Part shown: positions 7,351 to 12,395 of the stretch, piece by piece
Layout of the letters: each line of letters begins with the position of its first letter
How positions within the stretch are numbered: the stretch's first letter is position 1
Assembly (NCBI GenBank): GCA_012797825.1
Contig: JAAZOI010000034.1
Location: forward strand, 1 to 12,395
DNA from: Eubacteriaceae bacterium
Lineage (GTDB): Bacteria > Bacillota > Clostridia > Eubacteriales > UBA1433
Reading direction: 5' to 3'
Length of the DNA: 12,395 nucleotides
The notes under the pieces: model-generated
The model's input: the letters and a program-made list of their open reading frames with translations, nothing else
Told to the model about the DNA's origin: nothing
Database searches by the model: none
Program-made: the position numbers and the translations under genes

Positions 7351-7377
7351 AAAATAAGCTGCGTGGCAGCTTATTTT
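7351..7377. terminator. Bidirectional intrinsic terminator
   Basis: AAAATAAGCTGC (7351-7362), loop GTG, GCAGCTTATTTT (7366-7377) form a perfect 12-bp inverted repeat with A/T outer ends. In both orientations the GC-containing core is followed by a T-rich arm. It separates the plus-strand HAD gene (stop at 7350) from the minus-strand PC4 gene (stop at 7392) and probably ends both operons. Confidence 0.88.
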
Positions 7378-7391
7378 TATGTAAAGTTTCA

Positions 7392-7610
7392 TTAGATTTC
7401 ATTATTCATAATTTCTTTTAAAATTGTCATTTCCTCTTCTGAAAGCGTAACGCCTTTGCCCATTTTTTCTCCTTCGGGAGACCATTCCCTGATATCATAT
7501 TTTGGACTTCGATCATTCCAGCTTATTAGATTTACTTCTTTTTTCCACCCGTTTTTTGATTCGCTTAAAACTCCAAGTTTTTTAATGATTTTATAACTTA
7601 TTTCCGGCAT
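7392..7610 (-). CDS. PC4/YdbC-family single-stranded nucleic-acid-binding protein
   Basis: The 72-residue product has the PC4/p15 coactivator fold pattern seen in bacterial YdbC proteins. An N-terminal strand region (ISYKIIKKLGVLSES) leads to WKKEVNLISWNDRSPKYDIREW with the conserved aromatic/basic core, then SPEGEKMGKGVTLSEEEMTIL and a C-terminal helix. Bacterial YdbC binds single-stranded DNA; a role in transcription or repair is inferred from the family. The start ATG 7610-7608 has a full-strength AAGGAGG 8 bases before it. It is the last gene of a minus-strand trio and begins 23 bases after the stop of the cysteine-synthase-like gene. The strong ribosome site suggests it is made in larger amounts than the enzymes before it. 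Confidence 0.85.
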   Translation of the reverse strand: MPEISYKIIKKLGVLSESKNGWKKEVNLISWNDRSPKYDIREWSPEGEKMGKGVTLSEEEMTILKEIMNNEI

Positions 7611-7633
7611 AAATTCGCCTCCTTTTTAAAATG

Positions 7634-8593
7634 TTATACATCCCATAATGCAGTGCTCATATATTTAAGCCCGGTATCGTTGGCAAGAATTATAATATTT
7701 TTGCCTTTAAGCGGACCTGCAAGCAGTTTTGCTGCAGCTGCAGCGTTGGCTCCGGTTGAGAAGCCTGCAAATATTGAATCTTCTGAAGATAATATTCTGC
7801 ACAAATTAATTGTTTCCTCATCAGAAACATTAATAAATCCGTCAAATAAATGTTTTATATTTTCAAAAAAAGATATTTCACGATAGTATCCTCCGCCCTG
7901 AATTATGTGAGCGCCGTGATATTCTTTATCTGCGTAATAAGACGCATTTTGAGGCTCGACTCCGTAACAGAGTATGTTTTTGTTTTTATTCTTAAGCCCC
8001 ATGCATATTCCTGCGCAGCTGCCGCCTGTTCCTATAAAATCGGCGAAAGCGTCGATTTTGCCTTCGGTCTGGGCGTATATTTCTTCGGCAGTATCAGCCA
8101 TATGCGCAAGAGGATTGTCTAAATTATCAAACTGCGATGCCATAAAAGCTCCGGTTTGCGTGCATATGCGCTTTGCTTCTTCTTCAGCTAAGGCAAGATC
8201 TTTTCCGCTTACTTTGCCTTTTATGCTATCTTCAGCTTGCGGCACAAGTACCACTTCGGCTCCGAGCGCTTTTATCATTTTTACACGCTCCATAGAGTTT
8301 CCCGCAGACATTACCGCGGTAAACGGATGCCCGGTTTGTTTGCAGACTATAGCAAGAGCTATACCGGTATTGCCGCTTGTAAGCTCAACTATAGGCTGAG
8401 ACGGCGCAAGAACGCCGCGCTCGTGAGCTTTATTTATAATGTTTAGCGCAATTCGGTCTTTTTTGCTGCCGCCGGGAAGCAGATATTCAAGCTTTACATA
8501 TAAATTTCCGTCAAGCCCCAAACGCTTTACTGTGTTTGAAGCGTTTATTATAGGAGTATCTTTAATTACCTGAGTGACATTATCATATATCAT
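7634..8593 (-). CDS. PLP-dependent cysteine synthase family protein (CysK-like, divergent active-site loop)
   Basis: The 319-residue product has the fold type II PLP layout of cysteine synthases. PLP-lysine loop LEYLLPGGSKKDRIA is at about 35-49, with Lys45 as the expected Schiff-base lysine. TSGNTGIA, the substrate/asparagine loop, is at 72-79. The phosphate-binding GTGGSCAG is at 188-195. FAGFSTGAN is at about 275-283 and NDTGLKYMSTALW at the C terminus. Classical CysK has F-N-P-x-G-S-V-K; here it reads L-L-P-G-G-S-K-K, so the conserved Asn is Leu and the Val before the lysine is Lys. That marks a separate subclade, so the acyl-donor substrate (O-acetylserine, O-phosphoserine or other) is open. 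The start is 13 bases after the malic enzyme stop, with AAGGGCT as ribosome site. Confidence 0.87.
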   Translation of the reverse strand: MIYDNVTQVIKDTPIINASNTVKRLGLDGNLYVKLEYLLPGGSKKDRIALNIINKAHERGVLAPSQPIVELTSGNTGIALAIVCKQTGHPFTAVMSAGNSMERVKMIKALGAEVVLVPQAEDSIKGKVSGKDLALAEEEAKRICTQTGAFMASQFDNLDNPLAHMADTAEEIYAQTEGKIDAFADFIGTGGSCAGICMGLKNKNKNILCYGVEPQNASYYADKEYHGAHIIQGGGYYREISFFENIKHLFDGFINVSDEETINLCRILSSEDSIFAGFSTGANAAAAAKLLAGPLKGKNIIILANDTGLKYMSTALWDV

Positions 8594-8606
8594 TTATATA
8601 AGCCCT

Positions 8607-9749
8607 TTATTTAAGAAAAGAATCGGCAACAGTATCGCATACGTAATCGCAGAATGCGTTGGGAATTATACGCATATAATCAAGTTCATTTTCTTTGACG
8701 CATGATGCAATTGCGAATGCTGCGTTTTTCATCATTTCAGGAGTGATTTTTTTAATTCCGTATTTTAGCACACCTTTAAATATGCCCGGGTAAGCAAGCA
8801 CATTGTTTACCTGATTTGCAAAGTCGCTGCGCCCAGTAGCGACAATTTTGGCACCTGCGTCGTACGCGTCCTGCGGAAGAATTTCAGGTTCAGGATTAGC
8901 CAGCGCGAAAATTACGCTGTTTTCATTCATCGATTTTATCATATCTTTAGTTAGCAGTTTTGGTTTTGAAAGACCTATAAAAACATCTCTTCCTATAACG
9001 GCATCTGCAAGAGTCCCGTCAATATTACGTATATTTGTAAGAGACGCAATTTCTTTTTTGCTTTCGTTAAGGTCTTTTCTATTTTTAGAAATAATGCCTT
9101 TGCTGTCACATATTATAATATCTTTTATACCTGCGTATAAGAGCAGATTGGCAGTTGAAATGCCTCCCGCACCTGCGCCGTTTATAACTATTTTAAGATC
9201 ACTTAAATTTTTATTCAAAAGCTTTGCCGAATTTATAAGTCCTGCCAGAGTAATTATTGCAGTACCGTGCTGGTCGTCGTGAAAAACGGGGATGTCAAGC
9301 TCTTCTATAAGCCGGCTTTCTATTTCAAAGCATCTAGGGGCGGAAATATCTTCTAAATTAATTGCACCGAATGAGGCGCAGATATTTTTTACTATGTTTA
9401 TTATTTCTTCCGTGTCCTGTGAATCTATGCAAATAGGGAACGCGTTTAAGCCCGCGAAACGCTTTAAAAGCAAAGCTTTTCCTTCCATAACGGGAAGGGA
9501 AGCATATGAGCCGATATTACCCAGTCCTAGCACAGCTGAGCCGTCTGTTATTATAGCAACGGTATTTGCTTTAATGGTATATTTATATACATCTTCTTTA
9601 TTTTCGTGAATTTTAAGGCAAGGACCTGCAACTCCTGGAGAATATACAAGCGAAAGTTCATCGGCATTGTTTGCGCTGATCTTCATTTCTGTCGCAATTT
9701 TGCCTCCGAGCTGCTTATGCAATTGTAATGATTTTTCAAAAATATCCAT
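8607..9749 (-). CDS. Malic enzyme (malate dehydrogenase, oxaloacetate-decarboxylating), short form
   Basis: The product has 380 residues, typical of the short bacterial malic enzymes without a phosphotransacetylase domain. Key residues are visible: catalytic Tyr36 in LVYSPGVAGP, catalytic Lys91 in MEGKALLLKRF, metal ligands Glu133-Asp134 in NLEDISAPRCF and Asp158/Asp159 in FHDDQHGTA. The Rossmann loop INGAGAGGIST is at about 189-199, and a C-terminal FALANPEPEI region follows. It converts L-malate to pyruvate, CO2 and NAD(P)H; NAD versus NADP use cannot be decided by eye. ATG 9749 has AAAGGAC 9 bases upstream. It is the first gene of a three-gene operon with its own promoter (9782-9810). The likely link to neighbours is pyruvate supply, alongside the CstA transporter on the other strand. 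Confidence 0.95.
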   Translation of the reverse strand: MDIFEKSLQLHKQLGGKIATEMKISANNADELSLVYSPGVAGPCLKIHENKEDVYKYTIKANTVAIITDGSAVLGLGNIGSYASLPVMEGKALLLKRFAGLNAFPICIDSQDTEEIINIVKNICASFGAINLEDISAPRCFEIESRLIEELDIPVFHDDQHGTAIITLAGLINSAKLLNKNLSDLKIVINGAGAGGISTANLLLYAGIKDIIICDSKGIISKNRKDLNESKKEIASLTNIRNIDGTLADAVIGRDVFIGLSKPKLLTKDMIKSMNENSVIFALANPEPEILPQDAYDAGAKIVATGRSDFANQVNNVLAYPGIFKGVLKYGIKKITPEMMKNAAFAIASCVKENELDYMRIIPNAFCDYVCDTVADSFLK

Positions 9750-9781
9750 AAATTTAAAGTCCTTTTTTTACAATATGCTAA

Positions 9782-9810
9782 ATTATATACTTAGGTTAAA
9801 AAAAAAACAA
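9782..9810 (-). promoter_or_regulatory. Promoter of the malic enzyme operon with a T10 tract
   Basis: On the minus strand TTGTTT (9810-9805), a 17-base spacer and TATAAT (9787-9782); transcription would start near 9775. The end of the -35 box and the start of the spacer are one homopolymer of ten T (plus-strand A10, 9798-9807), so the distance between the TTG and the -10 box depends on the tract length. Confidence 0.65.
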
Positions 9811-9819
9811 TGTTTTTAT

Positions 9820-9852
9820 AAACAAAAGAGTATTAATTTAAAATCAATACTC
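9820..9852 (-). terminator. Intrinsic terminator of the hprK operon
   Basis: Read on the minus strand, GAGTATTGATT (9852-9842) pairs with AATTAATACTC (9838-9828) with one G-U pair around a 3-base loop, and is followed by TTTTGTTT (9827-9820). It lies 28 bases after the stop of the carbonic-anhydrase-like gene. On the plus strand no T tract follows, so it should act only for the minus strand. Confidence 0.75.
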
Positions 9853-9880
9853 CAAGCAAAAACGTTTATTTGTGTATCGT

Positions 9881-10276
9881 TTATTCAGCTGTATATATTA
9901 TTTCAGCAGTTTTAAAGTCCTTGTCTATCCAAAGGCCTATTACTTTTTTATCGGGAAATTTTGCTTTTATAAGTTTCGCAGCATTTGCAGTCTGTATATC
10001 CTGAGTTTCTTTATTTACAGGATTTCCTGCGCAGTCGTAATGCCCTGCCACGGCAATAACATCCGAGCCGTGAGAAAAAACTGATACATCAACTCTTTTG
10101 TAAATATTATCAACAATCGCATTTAAATTGTTTTCCGAAAGAATTTTATTAGGACCGGGTTCGGTTATTACGTCTACATAATCGACGTTAAAAGTTTTTT
10201 TCATAAATTCGTTTCCCGCATTCTGGACGCGCCCGTCCATACATGTTATTAATGATGCAAATTTTCCGTGAGACAT
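9881..10276 (-). CDS. Small beta-carbonic-anhydrase-like protein
   Basis: The product has 131 residues, short against about 180-220 for classical beta-carbonic anhydrases. All metal and catalytic positions of that family appear: Cys12-x-Asp14-x-Arg16 in LITCMDGRV, and His79-x-x-Cys82 in VAGHYDCAG. Cys12, His79 and Cys82 would bind zinc, and Asp14-Arg16 would form the usual dyad. The chain ends about 50 residues after the second Cys, so C-terminal elements of the classical fold are missing. CO2 hydration is therefore plausible but unproven; it matches the small 'putative carbonic anhydrase' families. A GTG at 10285 would add 3 residues, but it overlaps the ribosome site GGAAGGTG; ATG 10276, 8 bases after GGAAGG, is preferred. 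It is the last gene of the hprK-PHP operon. Confidence 0.82.
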   Translation of the reverse strand: MSHGKFASLITCMDGRVQNAGNEFMKKTFNVDYVDVITEPGPNKILSENNLNAIVDNIYKRVDVSVFSHGSDVIAVAGHYDCAGNPVNKETQDIQTANAAKLIKAKFPDKKVIGLWIDKDFKTAEIIYTAE

Positions 10277-10299
10277 TATTATCACCTTCCGTATATAAA

Positions 10300-11019
10300 T
10301 TAAATGTGCTTTCCGTTTGTTTTAAGAATATCAAAAAATAAATCGGGTTTGTCATTTATTAAAAGCTCTTCGGGGAAATTAAGTTCATTTAAAATGCCGG
10401 CTACAGTTGAGAATTCGCCGACATCCATTGAAAAGTGCGCATCAGAGCCAAACGCCGCTAAGCAGTCATATTTTTTGCAGTATTTCGCCATCTGAAACAT
10501 ATTGGCCTCTCCGCCTTTTCGCACGCCGTGCAATGAGCCGTTGTTAAATTCTATCAATGTATTAGTCTGTGCGGCTTTTTTAATGACTGCTTCGTAATTG
10601 ATGCTAAAAAAAGGAGTGTCCATATGCCCAAGCATGTCTATAAAAGGGTTATCAAGCAGATTAAGAAGGGCTTGCGTTACGTTATTTTCTTTGCTTGGCT
10701 GATAAGTATGCTTGTGAAGGGAAGCTATTACAAATTTAATAGCATTTTTCGGCATATTATCTATATCAGTGCTGCCGCAGTCATCAGTAATATTTGCCTC
10801 CAACCCTGTAAGCACCCTTACTCCGTTAATTATCTGCGGTATTCTGTGCAGCTCCGCGTAAAACCAGTCGGGCGGAGCGTACGGCATTTTAGGACCGTGT
10901 TCCGTAAAGCATAAAATTTCTATTCCTTTAGAAGCCGCCGCCGCGACATTTTCTTCAAGCGTTGAAAAAGCATGATTGCATGCAAGGGTGTGAGTGTGTG
11001 TGTCAATAAGATATTTCAT
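10300..11019 (-). CDS. PHP-domain metal-dependent phosphatase/hydrolase (YcdX-like)
   Basis: The 239-residue protein carries the motif set of the polymerase-histidinol-phosphatase fold: DTHTHTLACNHAF at 6-18 (His8, His10, His16), FTEHG at 38-42 (Glu40, His41), GLEAN with Glu74, SLHKH at 100-104, GHMDTP with His132, and GSDAHFS at 191-197 (Asp193, His195). These give a complete trinuclear metal site as in YcdX-type proteins, which hydrolyse phosphoesters; the substrate is unknown. ATG 11019 has AGAGG 5 bases before it and lies 13 bases after the hprK stop. A PHP protein beside hprK recurs in Clostridia, where murB, rapZ, yvcK and whiA often follow; here a carbonic-anhydrase-like gene follows instead. 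Confidence 0.9.
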   Translation of the reverse strand: MKYLIDTHTHTLACNHAFSTLEENVAAAASKGIEILCFTEHGPKMPYAPPDWFYAELHRIPQIINGVRVLTGLEANITDDCGSTDIDNMPKNAIKFVIASLHKHTYQPSKENNVTQALLNLLDNPFIDMLGHMDTPFFSINYEAVIKKAAQTNTLIEFNNGSLHGVRKGGEANMFQMAKYCKKYDCLAAFGSDAHFSMDVGEFSTVAGILNELNFPEELLINDKPDLFFDILKTNGKHI

Positions 11020-11032
11020 TTAAGCCTCTGTA

Positions 11033-11929
11033 TTATTTATCAAAAATCGACATAAAATCATTAGTAAAATCAAAGCCCATGTATAATGCCCTTGTACGAA
11101 TAGCGGCAGTTTCAATAAGCACCGCTAAATTGCGCCCCACTGAAACAGGGATTTTATATACAGGTATGTTGGTGCCCATAATATCCTCGAACTCAAGTCT
11201 ATCGCCTAATCTGTCGTAATTGTGTTCGTCATCCATGGGTGCAAGGTCTACTATCATATCAAGGTCTTTTCTTATTCTTATGCAGCTGACGCCGAACAGA
11301 ACTTTAACATCAATAATGCCAAGACCTCTTATTTCCATAAAATAAGTACCTTCTTTCATGCTTGAACCTACAAGATTACCGTCTGCCGTTTTTACTACTT
11401 TTACCAGATCGTCTGCGACAAACCTTCCGCCTCGTCTCAAAATTTCAAGAGCAGTTTCACTTTTGCCTATGCCGCTGATGCCGCGTATAAGCACGCCTAC
11501 TCCGTATACTTCCATCATTACGCCGTGAACGCCCACCCACTGATAATTGGTGTAGCTTAAATAAGTTGATAGTTTAAATATAAGCGATACGGCGTCCGCG
11601 GATGAAGATAGGAGTATGCAGTTATGTTCCTTGCAAACTTGTATTAAAAAATCAACATCCCTTATATTATCGCTTATAATAAGGGCGGGTATTTTATGCA
11701 TTATTAAGGTTATTACAGAATTCTCTCTCGCGGCTTTATCAAGACTCATTAAATATGCGTATTCTTCCTTGCCTATAACGCAAATATGTTCCGGATTGAA
11801 ATTTTCATAAAAGCCTGTAAGCTGTAGGCCGCACCTTCTTGCGTTAGTTTGTGTTATGGTTATATCGTCACAGCCTGCGCTGTTTAATATTTTTAAATTG
11901 TTGTTCTCACAAAACATTATTAAATTCAT
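11033..11929 (-). CDS. hprK: HPr kinase/phosphorylase
   Basis: The product has 298 residues, close to the usual 305-320. The N-terminal domain (about 1-130) precedes the kinase core: VGVHGVMMEVYGVGVL at 132-147 with the conserved His135, Walker A GISGIGKS at 150-157, and FVADD with catalytic Asp173-Asp174. The family signature MEIRGLGIIDVKVLFG is at 198-213, the K3-loop-like region VSVGRNLAVLIETAA at 262-276, and a C-terminal helix follows. HprK phosphorylates and dephosphorylates Ser46 of HPr and thereby controls CcpA-dependent catabolite repression. The start ATG 11929 has AGAGG 10 bases upstream. It is first in an operon with the PHP hydrolase and the carbonic-anhydrase-like protein. The presence of HprK supports a Firmicute with a PTS-linked control system. 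Confidence 0.96.
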   Translation of the reverse strand: MNLIMFCENNNLKILNSAGCDDITITQTNARRCGLQLTGFYENFNPEHICVIGKEEYAYLMSLDKAARENSVITLIMHKIPALIISDNIRDVDFLIQVCKEHNCILLSSSADAVSLIFKLSTYLSYTNYQWVGVHGVMMEVYGVGVLIRGISGIGKSETALEILRRGGRFVADDLVKVVKTADGNLVGSSMKEGTYFMEIRGLGIIDVKVLFGVSCIRIRKDLDMIVDLAPMDDEHNYDRLGDRLEFEDIMGTNIPVYKIPVSVGRNLAVLIETAAIRTRALYMGFDFTNDFMSIFDK

Positions 11930-11950
11930 TACACTTATACCTCTTTTTGA

Positions 11951-11992
11951 ATTATATAATATTTATGCGCTCAAATAAACAATTTTAATTGT
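11951..11992 (-). promoter_or_regulatory. Probable hprK promoter and adjacent inverted repeat
   Basis: On the minus strand TATAAT (11956-11951) is a perfect -10 box, 22 bases before ATG 11929. The -35 region is weak (TTTATT at 11979-11974, 17-base spacing). Just upstream and touching it is the inverted repeat ACAATT-TT-AATTGT (11979-11992), which could be an operator or simply AT-rich chance. The -10 box is well supported, the rest less so. Confidence 0.5.
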
Positions 11993-12017
11993 ATTTTAAG
12001 AACATTTGCTTATTAAA

Positions 12018-12050
12018 TTGCTTGATAAAGGCGTTTTTTTATGATAATAT
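12018..12050 (+). promoter_or_regulatory. Promoter of the small DUF4177-like gene
   Basis: Two overlapping sigma-A-type readings exist: TTGCTT (12018-12023) with TATGAT (12040-12045) at 16 bases, or TTGATA (12022-12027) with TAATAT (12045-12050) at 17 bases. Either gives a leader of about 30 bases before ATG 12086. It diverges from hprK. Confidence 0.55.
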
Positions 12051-12085
12051 TTATTCAACGTTTTTTTCAATGGGGAGGTTGGATA

Positions 12086-12268
12086 ATGAAATACATCGTA
12101 GAAAGAGACTTGTTTATGAGCAAACTCAGAAGCTTTATCAACGAAAAAGCTGAAGAAGGCTATGAACTTGTGGAGGTTTTTGTGTCGGAAGAGGATATAA
12201 AAAGAGGGGCGGATTGGGAATCTTGCAGAGCAAGCAAGGTAACTGTTATTATGAAAAAGGCAGAGTAA
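12086..12268 (+). CDS. Small conserved-looking protein, DUF4177-like
   Basis: A 60-residue acidic/basic protein without signal peptide or membrane segment. The pattern is an N-terminal strand (KYIVERDLF), a helix (MSKLRSFINEKAEEGYELVEVFVS) with a 'Lxxxxxx-A-x-x-G-[YW]-E-L-V-x-V' core, and a C-terminal strand (SKVTVIMKK). This resembles the small DUF4177 family, whose role is unknown; the assignment is from pattern only. The start is ATG 12086 because GGGGAGG at 12073-12079 lies 6-7 bases before it; an ATG at 12041 in the same frame lies in the promoter region and has no ribosome site. The gene has its own promoter and terminator, so it is a deliberate monocistronic unit, probably well translated. 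Confidence 0.8.
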   Translation: MKYIVERDLFMSKLRSFINEKAEEGYELVEVFVSEEDIKRGADWESCRASKVTVIMKKAE

Positions 12269-12284
12269 CATTAATATATAAATT

Positions 12285-12308
12285 AAAAGGTCATTAAGGC
12301 CTTTTTTT
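12285..12308 (+). terminator. Intrinsic terminator after the small gene
   Basis: AAAAGGTC (12285-12292), loop ATTAA, GGCCTTTT (12298-12305) with one U-G pair, running into a total of seven T (12302-12308). It lies 16 bases after the stop of the 60-residue gene. Confidence 0.85.
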
Positions 12309-12361
12309 ATTGTTTGAAAATACTATAAAATATAAATATAATTAAGCAACAATATCTAAAT

Positions 12362-12390
12362 TTGAATTTTGATAATTAAGAAGATATAAT
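12362..12390 (+). promoter_or_regulatory. Strong sigma-A-type promoter at the right edge
   Basis: TTGAAT (12362-12367), 17-base spacer, TATAAT (12385-12390). It lies after the preceding terminator, so it should start a transcript just beyond the end of the window. What it drives is not visible. Confidence 0.62.
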
Positions 12391-12395
12391 AGCAA

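Noticed and set aside
8848..9282. 144-residue plus-strand open frame opposite the malic enzyme
   Set aside because: Shadow frame of the malic enzyme Rossmann domain; composition typical of reverse-strand translation.
9856..9890. Possible catabolite-responsive (cre) sites around AAAACGTTTATTT and ATCGTTTATTC near the start of the malic enzyme region
   Set aside because: Aligned on the central CG, at least four of the conserved outer positions of the cre consensus mismatch, and the position is far upstream of the promoter, in the 3' end of another gene.
11996..12271. 91-residue minus-strand open frame opposite the small DUF4177-like gene
   Set aside because: The plus-strand gene has promoter, strong ribosome site and terminator; this frame has none.
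12309..12361. AT-rich stretch after the last terminator as a possible gene or RNA
   Set aside because: No open frame with a ribosome site and no stable hairpin; it appears to be spacer before the promoter at 12362.

Overview
The window looks like a chromosomal segment of a low-GC, AT-rich Firmicute, most likely an anaerobic member of Clostridia. The reasons are an HPr kinase/phosphorylase (HprK), a YtqB/MnmM-type tRNA methyltransferase, a DacF-like carboxypeptidase end, AGGAGG-type ribosome binding sites, sigma-A promoters close to TTGACA-17-TATAAT, and several TTG/GTG starts. The species cannot be named from the sequence. I see no mobile elements, CRISPR, tRNA or rRNA genes, and no obvious foreign island; base composition and codon style look uniform by eye.

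Layout. (1) 1-3373, plus strand: a tight operon with the 3' end of a D-Ala-D-Ala carboxypeptidase, an S4-domain 23S-type pseudouridine synthase (TTG start), an unrecognised 147-residue protein, MnmM and a HI0933/YhiN-family flavoprotein. It ends in a hairpin terminator that overlaps the stop codons of two convergent genes. (2) 3353-4837, minus strand: a DEAD-box RNA helicase with its own promoter and a short leader that carries a terminator-like hairpin. (3) 4961-7377, plus strand: a CstA carbon-starvation/peptide-pyruvate transporter and a HAD phosphatase, closed by a near-perfect bidirectional terminator. (4) 9810-7392, minus strand: malic enzyme, a cysteine-synthase-like PLP enzyme and a PC4/YdbC single-stranded-DNA-binding protein, behind a promoter with a run of ten T. 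(5) About 11979-9820, minus strand: hprK, a PHP-domain metal hydrolase and a small beta-carbonic-anhydrase-like protein, ended by a terminator. (6) 12018-12308, plus strand: a monocistronic 60-residue DUF4177-like protein with its own promoter and terminator. A further strong promoter points out of the right edge.

Functionally, the left third concerns RNA modification and cell-wall maturation. The right two thirds are rich in carbon-status genes: CstA (peptide/pyruvate uptake), malic enzyme (malate to pyruvate plus CO2), HprK (master kinase of carbon catabolite repression) and a carbonic-anhydrase-like protein. A shared regulatory logic is inference; I found no convincing catabolite-responsive (cre) operator.

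Most of the window is ordinary housekeeping sequence. The best candidates for something undescribed are (a) the leader of the DEAD-box helicase, where a GC-only hairpin plus seven T sits between promoter and ribosome site and the first transcribed bases are complementary to the hairpin loop; (b) the slippage-prone T10 tract in the malic-enzyme promoter; (c) the hprK-PHP-carbonic-anhydrase-like operon; and (d) two unrecognised small proteins.
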